Positions 53,447 to 62,168 of a stretch of 64,000 bases of DNA are shown piece after piece (the first letter of the stretch is position 1; each line of letters opens with the position of its first letter). A program made the position numbers and the translations under genes. The notes below the pieces were generated by a model. It saw nothing but the letters and a program-made list of their open reading frames with translations, was not told where the DNA came from and did not search any database. The DNA lies in NCBI GenBank assembly GCA_024742485.1, contig JANSYK010000002.1, forward strand, positions 1,116,001 through 1,180,000, written 5' to 3'. The stretch is from Alphaproteobacteria bacterium. GTDB taxonomy: Bacteria; Pseudomonadota; Alphaproteobacteria; Rhizobiales; Rhizobiaceae.

Positions 53447-54871
53447 ATGGAGTTGGAATTGGCCCTGATAGAATTCGTGACAAAACATTTCCGTCGGGGC
53501 GTCCGTCGCGACCAGCTGCCAATGCATGTACGGGCGGCGCTCTCAGAGCGCGAACGGGCCAATGAAATCATGGCACGTCTCATCCAGCTGACAATCGTGA
53601 TTCTCTTTTCACTGATCTATGCCGTCAGTCCGAAAACCAGCCCGGACGAAGCCCTTTCGCCCGTACCCTATGTACTGGGAGCCTATATGGTTGTCAGCAT
53701 TATCGGTCTGGTCTGGTCCATTCGACAAAAACTGCCCCACTGGTCGGTCTATGGTTCCATCCTGTTTGACTTTGGCCTGCTGTACGGCCTGATGATCAGT
53801 TTCCACATTCAGTATATGCAGCCGGCATCCTTCATCCTGAAGGCGCCGACATTGCTTTATGTCTTCATCTTCATTGCCATTCGCGCGCTCCGATTCGAAT
53901 CGCGCTTTGTCATCGCTTCCGGCCTTGTTGCGGCGATCGGTTGGGCGGCGATGATTTTCTATGTCATGCGCATCGATCCCGGCGACAATATGCTGACGCG
54001 ATCCTACGTGGACTATCTGACATCGAACTCCATCCTGATCGGCGCCGAGATGGACAAGATTCTGTCTATCCTGCTGGTCACCGCGGTGCTGACTCTCGTC
54101 GTCAATGCGTCGAACAATCTTCTGGTCAGCGCCATTACCGAGGAAGTCGCCGCGAAAAACCTGTCTCGGTTTTTCGATACCAGCATTGCCAGCGGCATCC
54201 GTAACAATGCCGATCAACTGGAAGCCGGCAAGGGCGAGAGCCGGGAAGCGGCCATTGCATTTATCGACATTCGCGGATTCACGACAATGGCGGCCAAGAT
54301 GCCGGCATCGGATGTCATGCAGATTCTGTCGCGCTATCAGAGCCGTATCGTGCCGATCGTCCAGGAATGCGGCGGGGTTATCGACAAATTCATGGGGGAT
54401 GGCATCATGGCGACATTCGGCATTGCCGGTGACGCCGGGGCCGGCCCGGTGCGGGCAATCGAGGCGGCGGAACGCATCCTGCGCGACTTCGACCGGTGGC
54501 GGATCGAGGAACCAGGCCTGGCCCCCATCTGCGATGCGGGCATTGGCATTGGTATAGCATCGGGCCCGGTCGCCTTTGGCGCCGTTGGGCAGGAAAACCG
54601 CCTGGAAATCACGGTCATCGGATCAGCGGTCAACAATTCGGCCAAGCTCGAAAAACACAATCGGGTGCTGGGCTCCCGGTTGATCGTTGCGGCGAACACC
54701 TATCGTGAGGCGCTTGAAAACGGCTATGACGGCCATCTTCACGCCGAGCATCAGACCGCTCGTCCGGATGGTGCGGAGCCGCAGGAAATCGTGATCCTGT
54801 CCCTGCCTCCATCCGCCGACATTCCCTTGCCGGTCGAGCCGGTCGCCCCTGCGGTCAAGCGCCCTGCCTGA
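53447..54871 (+). CDS. membrane adenylate/guanylate cyclase (class III)
   Basis: 474 residues. Six membrane helices at about 45-220 form a MASE-like sensor region (LIQLTIVILFSLIYAVSP first). The class III cyclase domain covers about 264-440: AAIAFIDIRGFTTMAAKMPA with the first metal Asp, CGGVIDKFMGDGIMATFG with the second, and GIGIASGPVAFGAVGQENRLEITVIGSAVNNSAKLE (in part) for the dimer/catalytic region. The Asn of VNNSAKLE and following Arg-containing helix are compatible with activity. It makes cAMP (or cGMP) from NTP. Upstream are the winged-helix/TolB/TPR gene and the 26-codon gene. It converges on an MFS gene with 14 bases between. Confidence 0.93.
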   Translation: MELELALIEFVTKHFRRGVRRDQLPMHVRAALSERERANEIMARLIQLTIVILFSLIYAVSPKTSPDEALSPVPYVLGAYMVVSIIGLVWSIRQKLPHWSVYGSILFDFGLLYGLMISFHIQYMQPASFILKAPTLLYVFIFIAIRALRFESRFVIASGLVAAIGWAAMIFYVMRIDPGDNMLTRSYVDYLTSNSILIGAEMDKILSILLVTAVLTLVVNASNNLLVSAITEEVAAKNLSRFFDTSIASGIRNNADQLEAGKGESREAAIAFIDIRGFTTMAAKMPASDVMQILSRYQSRIVPIVQECGGVIDKFMGDGIMATFGIAGDAGAGPVRAIEAAERILRDFDRWRIEEPGLAPICDAGIGIGIASGPVAFGAVGQENRLEITVIGSAVNNSAKLEKHNRVLGSRLIVAANTYREALENGYDGHLHAEHQTARPDGAEPQEIVILSLPPSADIPLPVEPVAPAVKRPA

Positions 54872-54885
54872 TCTTGCCTTGAGTC

Positions 54886-56118
54886 TCAGGTCGCGCCGCT
54901 AGTTGCCGCTCGGCCACGCTCGATCCAGATCATCAACAAAGCCGCCAACAGTCCAAAAAGGGCAAATCCACCGACCAGCGGCAGAACGGTTCCGTTATAC
55001 ATAAGCCCGAGCGTTGCGCCGAAGGGCACGGATATCAGCGTGGAAATGGAACCGACGACAGCCGCTCCGACACCGGCGATATGGCCCAACGGCACCATCG
55101 CAAGGGCGTTGAGGTTGCCGAACAGGAAACCAAAGAGGAAAAAAATAACCGCAAAATAGGCCATCGTTGCCCAAAAACCCGGCGTGCCGCCCACAAGTGA
55201 TGCATGCACGAAAAAGCCGATGGAGATGACGGTCACCATTGCCAGGGCATAACCCGACAGAAAACGCATACCCAGCCGTTCAACCAGCATGGCATTGGCG
55301 ATTGTCGAAACACCCATGGAAATCGCCAGCGCGGCGAAGTAGAGCGGGAAGGTGGTGGTCACGCCATAGATGCCGCTGAAAATCTGTTGAGCGGATGAAA
55401 GATAGGCAATGAAGGCTGCGAAAATCAGGCCGGCGACGATGGTGTAGCCGAGTGTCTGTCGGTAACTGCAGGCTTCCTTCACACCGGCCCATACAATGGA
55501 AAGTGAAAAGCCAACGCGGGCGCTGCGCGGCAGTGTTTCCGGTTGGCGCAGGGCAAACCAGGTCCAGGTGATGCAGGCAAGCAAGAGGAAAACAACGAAG
55601 ATGCCACGCCAGTGTGTCAACATGACAATGACTTGCCCGACCGCCGGGGCAAGAGCCGGAACAATGATGAAAACGCCCATGATGAACGACATGATTCGGG
55701 CCATCTCGCGACCCTCATATTGATCGCGCACCACGGCAATGCTGACGATGCGCGGACTGGCTGCTCCGATCCCCTGCAGCACCCTGCCGATCAACATCAC
55801 CTCGAAATTTGTCGCGATGATCGACAGAACGCATCCCAGGACGAAGGCGACATAGCCGAGATAAATGGTTCGCTTGCGGCCAAGACTGTCAGACAACGGG
55901 CCGAACAGCAACTGACCAAACCCCAATCCCAACAGCAATGCGGAGACGACCAGTTGCTGATCGTTTTCTGTCCCTACTTTCAGATCCGAGCCGATATGCG
56001 GGAGAACCGGCAGCATCGCATCGATGGACAGGGCGACGAGCGAGACCATCAGCGCCAGAAGCGGCACGAACTCAGCCAGTGACAGTTTCGGATCGCTTGG
56101 TTGGTTCACGGATTGCAT
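54886..56118 (-). CDS. MFS multidrug transporter, Bcr/CflA type
   Basis: 410 residues, 12 membrane helices. Bcr/CflA features: LSIDAMLPVLPHIGSDL in helix 1, motif A as GPLSDSLGRKRTIYLGY, RVLQGIGAASPRIVSIAVVRDQYEGREMARIMS for the helix 4-5 region (in part: RVLQGIGAASPRI), and VPALAPAVGQVI for motif C. These pumps expel drugs such as bicyclomycin or chloramphenicol and sometimes metabolites such as cysteine. The start MQSVNQPSD lies 229 bases from a strong palindrome (56347-56366). Confidence 0.92.
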   Translation of the reverse strand: MQSVNQPSDPKLSLAEFVPLLALMVSLVALSIDAMLPVLPHIGSDLKVGTENDQQLVVSALLLGLGFGQLLFGPLSDSLGRKRTIYLGYVAFVLGCVLSIIATNFEVMLIGRVLQGIGAASPRIVSIAVVRDQYEGREMARIMSFIMGVFIIVPALAPAVGQVIVMLTHWRGIFVVFLLLACITWTWFALRQPETLPRSARVGFSLSIVWAGVKEACSYRQTLGYTIVAGLIFAAFIAYLSSAQQIFSGIYGVTTTFPLYFAALAISMGVSTIANAMLVERLGMRFLSGYALAMVTVISIGFFVHASLVGGTPGFWATMAYFAVIFFLFGFLFGNLNALAMVPLGHIAGVGAAVVGSISTLISVPFGATLGLMYNGTVLPLVGGFALFGLLAALLMIWIERGRAATSGAT

Positions 56119-56346
56119 GGTCCTTGCGGGCGACGCGGGGCAAGGGTCACCGCGCCGGAGATGGTGGAACAGGTCTTCGCTGCTATTGCATTAGGCGCCA
56201 AGTTGCAAATCGAACAGGATGAGGGCGTTTGCATCCGATCGGGTCATCTTCCTCCCGAGTCGCCAAATGCACCGGAATCTGGCCTGGCGCGCAGGACATA
56301 TCCGGCCGGATTCTGATTATCTGCTTGCATGGCGCACCATTTTATA

Positions 56347-56366
56347 TTATATAGCAAGCTATATAA
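56347..56366. promoter_or_regulatory. palindrome TTATATAGC-AA-GCTATATAA, MarR-like operator
   Basis: Perfect 9-bp arms around AA. Three bases later an ATG opens a 12-codon frame (MTETGKTGDESS) that stops at 56407; it has no ribosome site and looks like a remnant or a leaderless mini-ORF. Palindromes of this shape over a promoter are typical of MarR-family operators. The rest of the gap 56119-56514 between the MFS and cytochrome b561 genes holds nothing else I can support. Confidence 0.5.
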
Positions 56367-56514
56367 AAATGACCGAAACCGGAAAGACAGGTGATGAAAG
56401 CAGTTAATGTCGTGCTTGTCGCGGTGCTTCATGGGTCAGCATCGCGCAGTTGCGGAACTGTCGTTCAATACTGCCTGCCCCTGTAGCAAGTCATTCGAAT
56501 CGATGGAGGGTCTC

Positions 56515-57069
56515 ATGACCGTTAAGAGCACATCCCAATCCTACGGATCGGTGGCCATTGCCATTCACTGGTTGAGTGCCATACTCATTGTCATCTTGCT
56601 TGCCAGCGGCTTCCGGATGGCGAACATGTCGGACGCGATTGCAAAGGCAGGCGTGCTGACGGTCCATGCGCCGGCGGGCGTCCTGTTGCTGGTACTGACC
56701 CTGGCGCGCATTGCGTGGTGGCTGTTTGCCGACAGCAAGCCGGAGCCGCTCGGCAACAGCCCGCGCTGGCAGGAGCAGGCGGCAAGAGCCGTCCACCTGT
56801 TGTTCTACGTGGTTATCCTTGGCATGGTGGCAAGTGGACTCGGCATGTTCATTCTGTCCGGAGCCGGGCCCGTTCTGTTTGGAGGCGCTGAGGGCACCTT
56901 GCCGGACTTTTGGAACTTTCTCCCACGCTATCCTCATGCCATAGGTGCGCGAATCCTGCTGGTTTTGTTGGTGGCTCACATCGGTGCCGCGCTTTATCAC
57001 CACTTTGCCCTGAAAGATGGGGTCTTGCGCCGCATGTGGTTCACCGGTCGCGGGCACCGGCCCACGTAA
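56515..57069 (+). CDS. cytochrome b561 family protein
   Basis: 184 residues from ATG 56515 with GGAGGG four bases upstream. Four membrane helices with the haem-ligand histidines in IHWLSAILIV, VHAPAGVLLL, VHLLFYVVI and AHIGAALYHHF, i.e. the CybB pattern of two b haems. It passes electrons from ubiquinol, or in SodM/CybB systems removes superoxide at the membrane. Orientation is convergent with the IPP isomerase gene (42-base gap). It may be regulated through the palindrome 150 bases upstream. Confidence 0.93.
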   Translation: MTVKSTSQSYGSVAIAIHWLSAILIVILLASGFRMANMSDAIAKAGVLTVHAPAGVLLLVLTLARIAWWLFADSKPEPLGNSPRWQEQAARAVHLLFYVVILGMVASGLGMFILSGAGPVLFGGAEGTLPDFWNFLPRYPHAIGARILLVLLVAHIGAALYHHFALKDGVLRRMWFTGRGHRPT

Positions 57070-57111
57070 TTGGGCCACATCGGCCAGACCGTCAGCAGCA
57101 GAAGGTCGGAC

Positions 57112-58140
57112 CTACAACCCGTTGCGGTGCTGCAGTTCAGACGTCTTCAAGGCCAAGAGGTCCGCTGAACCGGTGCAAAAACACGTCACGCGCAGTTCCT
57201 GGATGGTCGTCTCGAAATGACGGATCAGCAGGTCGGGGGAGGTATTGGCCGCATCCAGCAGTGCCGCTGCCTGGCCCGCCAGGTCCGCGCCGCAGCGAAT
57301 GGCCTTGGCGATATCGATGCCGTTGCGAATGCCGCCGGATGCGATGATGGTCGCATCCGGGCACGCGGCCCGTGCGCCATAAACGGCCTGTGCGGTTGGT
57401 ATGCCCCAATCCGCAAAGGCATTGGCCAGGCGCGCCCGATCCGGATCCTCGATCCGCGCCGCCTCGACGGCGGCCCAGTTGGTCCCTCCGGCGCCGGCCA
57501 CATCAATGATCGCAATGCCGGCTTCGCCGAACCGCCTTGCAAGGGACGCGGAGATACCGGAACCGACTTCCTTGATCGCGACAGGAACGGGAAGAGCCTC
57601 CGCCACGGCCACGATCTTTTCAAACAGACCGGACCAGTCGCCGTCTCCTTCCGGTTGCACCGCCTCCTGAAGCGGGTTCAGATGGATATAGAGAGCGTCC
57701 GCATCGATCATTTCGACCGCTTTCAGCGCCTCCTGAATGCCAAATCCGCGATTGAGCTGTGCCGCGCCGAAATTGCCGAGAATGGGGACCGAAGGCGCCA
57801 ATGTGCGCAGATTCAGATTCAACCCTCCAATTCCGCCCTCCTCAATGGCCACGCGTTGCGACCCGACCGCGAAGGGCAGTTTCAATACCTCACAGGCGCG
57901 TGCCAGATTCTCATTGATGGATGCGGCGCGTTTTGGTCCACCGGTCATGGAACTGACCAGCAGCGGCGCACTGATCCGTTTGCCAAGAAATGACGTAGTA
58001 ACGTCAACATCATCGAGCCGCATCTCCGGAAGGGCGCAATGAACAAAATCCAAAGCTTCGAAACCGGTTGATTTGCCGGACGTCTTGTGGAGCTTTCCAA
58101 GCACCACCGAAAGGTGCTCATCTTTTCGGTCGGTCAGCAT
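57112..58140 (-). CDS. fni: type 2 isopentenyl-diphosphate delta-isomerase
   Basis: 342-residue FMN- and NADPH-dependent enzyme that interconverts IPP and DMAPP. Seen: DRKDEHL at the start, SSMTGGPKRAASINENLA, AVGSQRVAIEE, the active-site block YIHLNPLQEAVQPEGD with the catalytic Gln, PVAIKEVGSGIS and the C-terminal ASGGIRNGIDIAKAIRCGADLAG (in part). The length is normal for Fni. It is divergent from the GGPP synthase gene over a 205-base promoter gap with a TTGACG hexamer (58196-58201), so the two isoprenoid genes are probably controlled together. Confidence 0.96.
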   Translation of the reverse strand: MLTDRKDEHLSVVLGKLHKTSGKSTGFEALDFVHCALPEMRLDDVDVTTSFLGKRISAPLLVSSMTGGPKRAASINENLARACEVLKLPFAVGSQRVAIEEGGIGGLNLNLRTLAPSVPILGNFGAAQLNRGFGIQEALKAVEMIDADALYIHLNPLQEAVQPEGDGDWSGLFEKIVAVAEALPVPVAIKEVGSGISASLARRFGEAGIAIIDVAGAGGTNWAAVEAARIEDPDRARLANAFADWGIPTAQAVYGARAACPDATIIASGGIRNGIDIAKAIRCGADLAGQAAALLDAANTSPDLLIRHFETTIQELRVTCFCTGSADLLALKTSELQHRNGL

Positions 58141-58345
58141 GGGTCCTCATTGATGACTAACTTAATGTGGCCATATACTAGGTGGAGAAAAATATTTGAC
58201 GGTCAAGCAGATGTTTTCGGTTGCGCCGGGGTGCGTCGTTGTACAGTCTGTGCCGGGGCGTTGTAAAAAAGATCCTTCCGGCAACCGGTTGGAGGCATCT
58301 GCTCGGCAAAGAACCGGGGCATGACCAAAAAAATACGTCGCGAAC

Positions 58346-59290
58346 TTGGGGAACAACCACATCAATCCATTTGCTCAAACCCTGAACAGGGAAGACACAA
58401 GAACATCGGATGACGGAATCGCCGCATTGCGCGATGAAGTCAATGCACGCCTTGATCAGCTTTTGCCTGACAGTGATCATCATCCGGCCAGCCTTCACGA
58501 GGCCATGCGATACAGCCTGCTCGGCTCGGGCAAGCGGGTGCGACCGCTTTTGTGTGTGCTGGTGAGCGAAGCGGCGGATGGGGCCGGCCGGTCATTTGCG
58601 CTGGATGCGGGCTGTGCTGTTGAAATGGTCCACACGGCATCACTGATTCTGGACGACCTGCCCTGCATGGACGATGCCGGCATGCGCCGTGGCCGGCCAA
58701 CGACCCACAGGGAATTTGGGCAGGCAACGTCGATCCTGGCATCCGTTGGTCTGTTGAACCGTGCCTTTGGCGTCATTTCCGAGCAGCATGATATCGCACC
58801 GGCCATCAGGAGTCGGGCGCTTGAAGTGTTGAGCGAGGCTGTCGGATCCAACGGAATGATCGCCGGTCAGGAAATCGATCTCCACGAGCGCAGGAAATAT
58901 GATCACGCAACGCCGATTGAAAGTGTCAACTGGCTCAAAACAGGGGTACTTTTCGTCGCCTCCGCCCATATTGGTGCATTGGCAGCGGATTTGCGGCCCG
59001 AAATCATTGGTTCCGTGAACGATTTTGCCCGACATGTGGGCCTTGCCTTTCAAACGGCGGATGATCTGATCGATCGCATGGGTGATGCCCAGTCGATCGG
59101 AAAGGATGTCGGGCAGGACGCCGATATCCCCACACTGGCGTCGATTTCGGGGACCCAGTCGGCACGCCTGTCCTGTGAGGACAATCTGCGTCAGGCGCAC
59201 AACGCGCTCAATGAGAGTGGTCTCCACCCCGCCGGACTGACGGCGCTTGTTGACAGCATATTCGGGGCATCGCTGGGCTCAGGAGCGTAG
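58346..59290 (+). CDS. crtE: geranylgeranyl diphosphate synthase (polyprenyl synthetase)
   Basis: About 314 residues if started at TTG 58346; an in-frame stop at 58322-58324 limits the start and no ATG precedes the first motif, so either this TTG or a later TTG is used. First Asp-rich motif LILDDLPCMDDAGMRRGRPTTH with DD-x4-D (the two-residue insertion form of bacterial GGPP synthases), second motif FQTADDLIDRMGD, and GSGKRVRPLL for IPP binding. It builds C20 diphosphate for carotenoids. The location between IPP isomerase and an ABC exporter followed by CrtZ supports CrtE over IspA. The ABC ATPase starts 17 bases later. Confidence 0.88.
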   Translation: MGNNHINPFAQTLNREDTRTSDDGIAALRDEVNARLDQLLPDSDHHPASLHEAMRYSLLGSGKRVRPLLCVLVSEAADGAGRSFALDAGCAVEMVHTASLILDDLPCMDDAGMRRGRPTTHREFGQATSILASVGLLNRAFGVISEQHDIAPAIRSRALEVLSEAVGSNGMIAGQEIDLHERRKYDHATPIESVNWLKTGVLFVASAHIGALAADLRPEIIGSVNDFARHVGLAFQTADDLIDRMGDAQSIGKDVGQDADIPTLASISGTQSARLSCEDNLRQAHNALNESGLHPAGLTALVDSIFGASLGSGA

Positions 59291-59307
59291 CCCGACAGGA
59301 TCACGCA

Positions 59308-60297
59308 ATGCTACAAACCGATCCACCGAACGAGGCCGCGGCGATCGACGTGCCGGCTGCTGCACCATTGCCGGCGCTGGACGTTCGGCAATTGTCGGTC
59401 CAATACGGTGCGCGCCGGGTTCTGAACGGGTTGAACCTGTCCATCGACAGCGGCGAGATTTTTGGGCTCCTTGGACCGAACGGCGCTGGCAAGACGACGC
59501 TGATCCGGGCCATTTGCGGGCGAGTGAAACATGCATCGGGCCACGTCCACATCGCTGGGCAATCAAACAGGAAGCGTCAGTCGTTGCGCCGCATCGGACT
59601 GGTGCCCCAGGAGATCGCGCTCTATCAGCACCTGACGGTCCGCGAAAACCTCACGACCTTCGGGCGGCTGTCAGGATTGTCAGCCCGCCAGGCCGCCAAC
59701 GCTCTGACCTTTGCCATGAAGGCGACCCGGTTGAACAAGCGCGCGGATGAGTATGTGCACACACTTTCAGGCGGTTGGAAACGCCGGTGCAACATCGCCG
59801 CGGCGATTTTGCATCGTCCGTCGCTGCTCATTCTGGATGAACCCACGGTCGGTGTCGACATCGATGCCCGCAACGCGCTGCACACGGTCATCCGCGACCT
59901 CAGCCGCACGGGTCTGGCTGTTCTCCTTGCGACCCACGACCTGGATCAGGCTCAGACATTGTGCGGGCGGGTTGGCTTCCTGCGCGATGGTTCGGTCACG
60001 CATGTTGGTGGTCCGGCAGAATTGCTGCATGACATGTTCGGGACAAAGCGCGAATTGCATGTTGATCTTTTCGAGCCTGCGGAATGGGCAACCGCGAGCA
60101 AAATGAAGCGCGTCGGATTTTCCGATCATCCCAATGGAATGGAATGGAGCATGTTGATCGATGCGTCCGCGCAACGGCAGACCGAACTGACCAATGCTTT
60201 GCGCCAGACCGATCTTCGGATCAAGGAAATTCGTTTTCGCGAGCCAGGCCTCGACAGCCTGTTTCTTCGCCTGACCACCGAGGATCGGTCGACATGA
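59308..60297 (+). CDS. ABC-2 type exporter ATPase in the carotenoid cluster
   Basis: 329 residues with an N-terminal Pro/Ala-rich stretch and one ATPase domain (about 28-240). Walker A GPNGAGKTTLIRAICG, Q-loop LVPQEIALYQHLTVRENL, signature LSGGWKRRCNIAAAI (Trp for Gln in SGGQ), Walker B LLILDEPTVGVDI and switch His LLATHDLDQ. The C-terminal 85 residues are typical of DrrA/CcmA-type ATPases. Overlaps the permease by 4 bases. The operon position after crtE and before crtZ suggests export or membrane handling of an isoprenoid or carotenoid; that is inference. Confidence 0.93.
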   Translation: MLQTDPPNEAAAIDVPAAAPLPALDVRQLSVQYGARRVLNGLNLSIDSGEIFGLLGPNGAGKTTLIRAICGRVKHASGHVHIAGQSNRKRQSLRRIGLVPQEIALYQHLTVRENLTTFGRLSGLSARQAANALTFAMKATRLNKRADEYVHTLSGGWKRRCNIAAAILHRPSLLILDEPTVGVDIDARNALHTVIRDLSRTGLAVLLATHDLDQAQTLCGRVGFLRDGSVTHVGGPAELLHDMFGTKRELHVDLFEPAEWATASKMKRVGFSDHPNGMEWSMLIDASAQRQTELTNALRQTDLRIKEIRFREPGLDSLFLRLTTEDRST

Positions 60298-61508
60298 TTG
60301 CCGCGGTGCTGCGTGTCATGGTTCTGGGCCTCGTGCGTGACCGCGGCGCCCTCGCAATGGCTTTTTTGCTGCCGCCGCTGATCTTCGTCATCTTCGCGGC
60401 GATCCTGTCCGGCGTCAGCGGCGATGAGATGCGCCTCAAGGTCGCCATTGTTGACGAGGTGCGATCCAACCAGACCGATAGGTTGGTTCGGGCAATCGAC
60501 CAGGAGCCCGCCTTGCGGCGTCACAGGCTTGAAAGTGCCGACGAGCAGGGCCTTCGCGCCGCCGTTCTTGCAGGTCGGGCGGATGTTGGCCTGATCATAC
60601 GCGAGGCGCTGGCCGGGCAAGCCGAAGGGCCGCCGATCCTGGTGATTGCCGATGCCGGCCGCTCAATGACCGGTCCGATCCTGGCCGGTCATGTACAAAG
60701 GCTGGTCGCACGCGAATTGCCCGGCGTCAGCATGCGACGCATGGTGCCGGCGGTAGAGGAACTGGCCGGCGGTCTTTCGCCACAACAAAATGCCGCACTC
60801 GATGCAGGCATGCAGGCGATGGATGAGTCCGGCGGCGACAATGATCAGCAATCGGAAGATGGCGGGCTTGTCCTGATTGAGACGCTGGCAGGCCGCAGTG
60901 GCGGCGCCAATGTCAGTTATTATGCCGGGGCAGTGGCGGTCATGTTCCTGCTCTTTTCCGCCATGCAGGGCGCTGCAACACTGATTGAAGAGCGCAATTC
61001 CGGCATAATTGACCGCCTGGCGGTCGGACCCGCCGGAACGGACGTCATCGTGATCGCGAAGTTCTTGTATCTGACACTCCAGGGTCTGGTGCAGGTGACG
61101 CTGATCTTCCTGGTGGCCTGGCTCGCCTATGGGGTGGATGTGCCCGGCCGGATCTTGCCCTGGCTGGCCACCACATTGCTGGCCGCAACGGCCGCGGCCG
61201 GTCTCGCCCTGGTCATGGCGTCGGCCTGTACCACAAAACAACAGGCCAACACGATATCGAGCTTTCTTGTTCTGGTCGCATCGGCGATTGGCGGATCGAT
61301 GGTGCCGCGTTTCATGATGCCACCCTGGCTGCAGGATGTCGGCTGGTTCACGCCGAATGCGTGGGCGATTGAAGCCTATCACGGAGCTCTGTGGCGTGAC
61401 GAAACCATCGGACAATTGCTGCCGGCCTTCTGGCCGCTGGCAATGGCCGCAATCGTCGGTCTGCTGGCTGCGCTGTTGCTTTCGCGCTACCGGCTTCAAC
61501 TTGGATAA
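60294..61508 (+). CDS. ABC-2 type exporter permease in the carotenoid cluster
   Basis: 404 residues from ATG 60294, overlapping the ATPase stop as ATGA. One N-terminal helix (LAMAFLLPPLIFVIFAAIL) is followed by a periplasmic domain of about 200 residues (about 45-225), then five membrane helices. YYAGAVAVMFLLFSAMQGA, LIEERNSGIIDRLAVGPAGT and WFTPNAWAIEAYHG are conserved ABC-2 blocks of the YhhJ/NatB-like group with a large external domain. The protein would dimerise and work with the preceding ATPase. Ligand not determinable. Confidence 0.93.
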   Translation: MIAAVLRVMVLGLVRDRGALAMAFLLPPLIFVIFAAILSGVSGDEMRLKVAIVDEVRSNQTDRLVRAIDQEPALRRHRLESADEQGLRAAVLAGRADVGLIIREALAGQAEGPPILVIADAGRSMTGPILAGHVQRLVARELPGVSMRRMVPAVEELAGGLSPQQNAALDAGMQAMDESGGDNDQQSEDGGLVLIETLAGRSGGANVSYYAGAVAVMFLLFSAMQGAATLIEERNSGIIDRLAVGPAGTDVIVIAKFLYLTLQGLVQVTLIFLVAWLAYGVDVPGRILPWLATTLLAATAAAGLALVMASACTTKQQANTISSFLVLVASAIGGSMVPRFMMPPWLQDVGWFTPNAWAIEAYHGALWRDETIGQLLPAFWPLAMAAIVGLLAALLLSRYRLQLG

Positions 61509-61649
61509 ACCCGCCATGAAGGACGGTAAATTACGGATTGGCCTATTCGGGCCGCTGCAAAGGGTTGTTTCTCTGCCCGAGCTGCCCCAGATCAGATACA
61601 CTGCCATTATACAAACGCTCCGTCGTTCAAATCGTCCAGGGCCAACAAC

Positions 61650-62165
61650 ATGATTTCGTTTCTGCTGGCGCTCGCCATTGTCATTGCCACCGTGGCCTTC
61701 ATGGAGGGGTTCGCCTGGTGGGCGCACAAATATGTCATGCATGGCTGGGGTTGGGGCTGGCATCGTTCTCATCACGAACCCCATGATGAGACGTTCGAGA
61801 AGAACGATCTTTACGCGGTTGTATTTGCCGGTGTCGCCATCGTCCTGTTTTGGGTCGGAACCACCAACTGGGTGATCTGGTGGATTGCCGTCGGCATCAC
61901 CGCCTATGGCGCTTTGTATTTCATCGCCCATGACGGTCTGGTTCACCACCGCTGGCCGTTTCGCTACGTTCCGAAATCCGGCTATTTCAAGCGGCTCTAC
62001 CAGGCCCACCGGCTGCATCATGCGGTCAAGGGGAAGGACGGGTGCGTTTCCTTCGGATTCATCTGGGCGCCGGCGCTCGATACGCTGAAGCAGCAACTTC
62101 GTCAAAACCAGAAAGAACAGGATTTGACGCTCTACGAGTCCGAGAGAGACACGCTGGCGGAATAG
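61650..62165 (+). CDS. crtZ: beta-carotene hydroxylase CrtZ
   Basis: 171-residue di-iron membrane hydroxylase that adds 3-OH groups to beta-ionone rings (beta-carotene to zeaxanthin). The eight-histidine pattern is complete: HKYVMHGWGWGWHRSHH, then FIAHDGLVHHRWPF and HRLHHAVKGKDGCVSFGF. Four membrane helices, normal length. A CAGGG site precedes the ATG; 141 bases separate it from the exporter permease, so it may be in the same operon or have its own promoter (TACACT at 61596-61601). CrtB, CrtI and CrtY are not in this window. Confidence 0.96.
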   Translation: MISFLLALAIVIATVAFMEGFAWWAHKYVMHGWGWGWHRSHHEPHDETFEKNDLYAVVFAGVAIVLFWVGTTNWVIWWIAVGITAYGALYFIAHDGLVHHRWPFRYVPKSGYFKRLYQAHRLHHAVKGKDGCVSFGFIWAPALDTLKQQLRQNQKEQDLTLYESERDTLAE

Positions 62166-62168
62166 ACG

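Noticed and set aside
57991-58006. TGACGT-AGTA-ACGTCA palindrome
   Set aside because: It lies inside the fni coding region, where the codons explain it; chance dyads of this size are expected.
60663-62105. 480-codon open frame on the minus strand
   Set aside because: It lies antisense to the well-supported ABC permease and CrtZ genes, has no ribosome site, and its composition (Arg, Gly, Gln, His-rich, no domain) is that of a GC-driven shadow frame.
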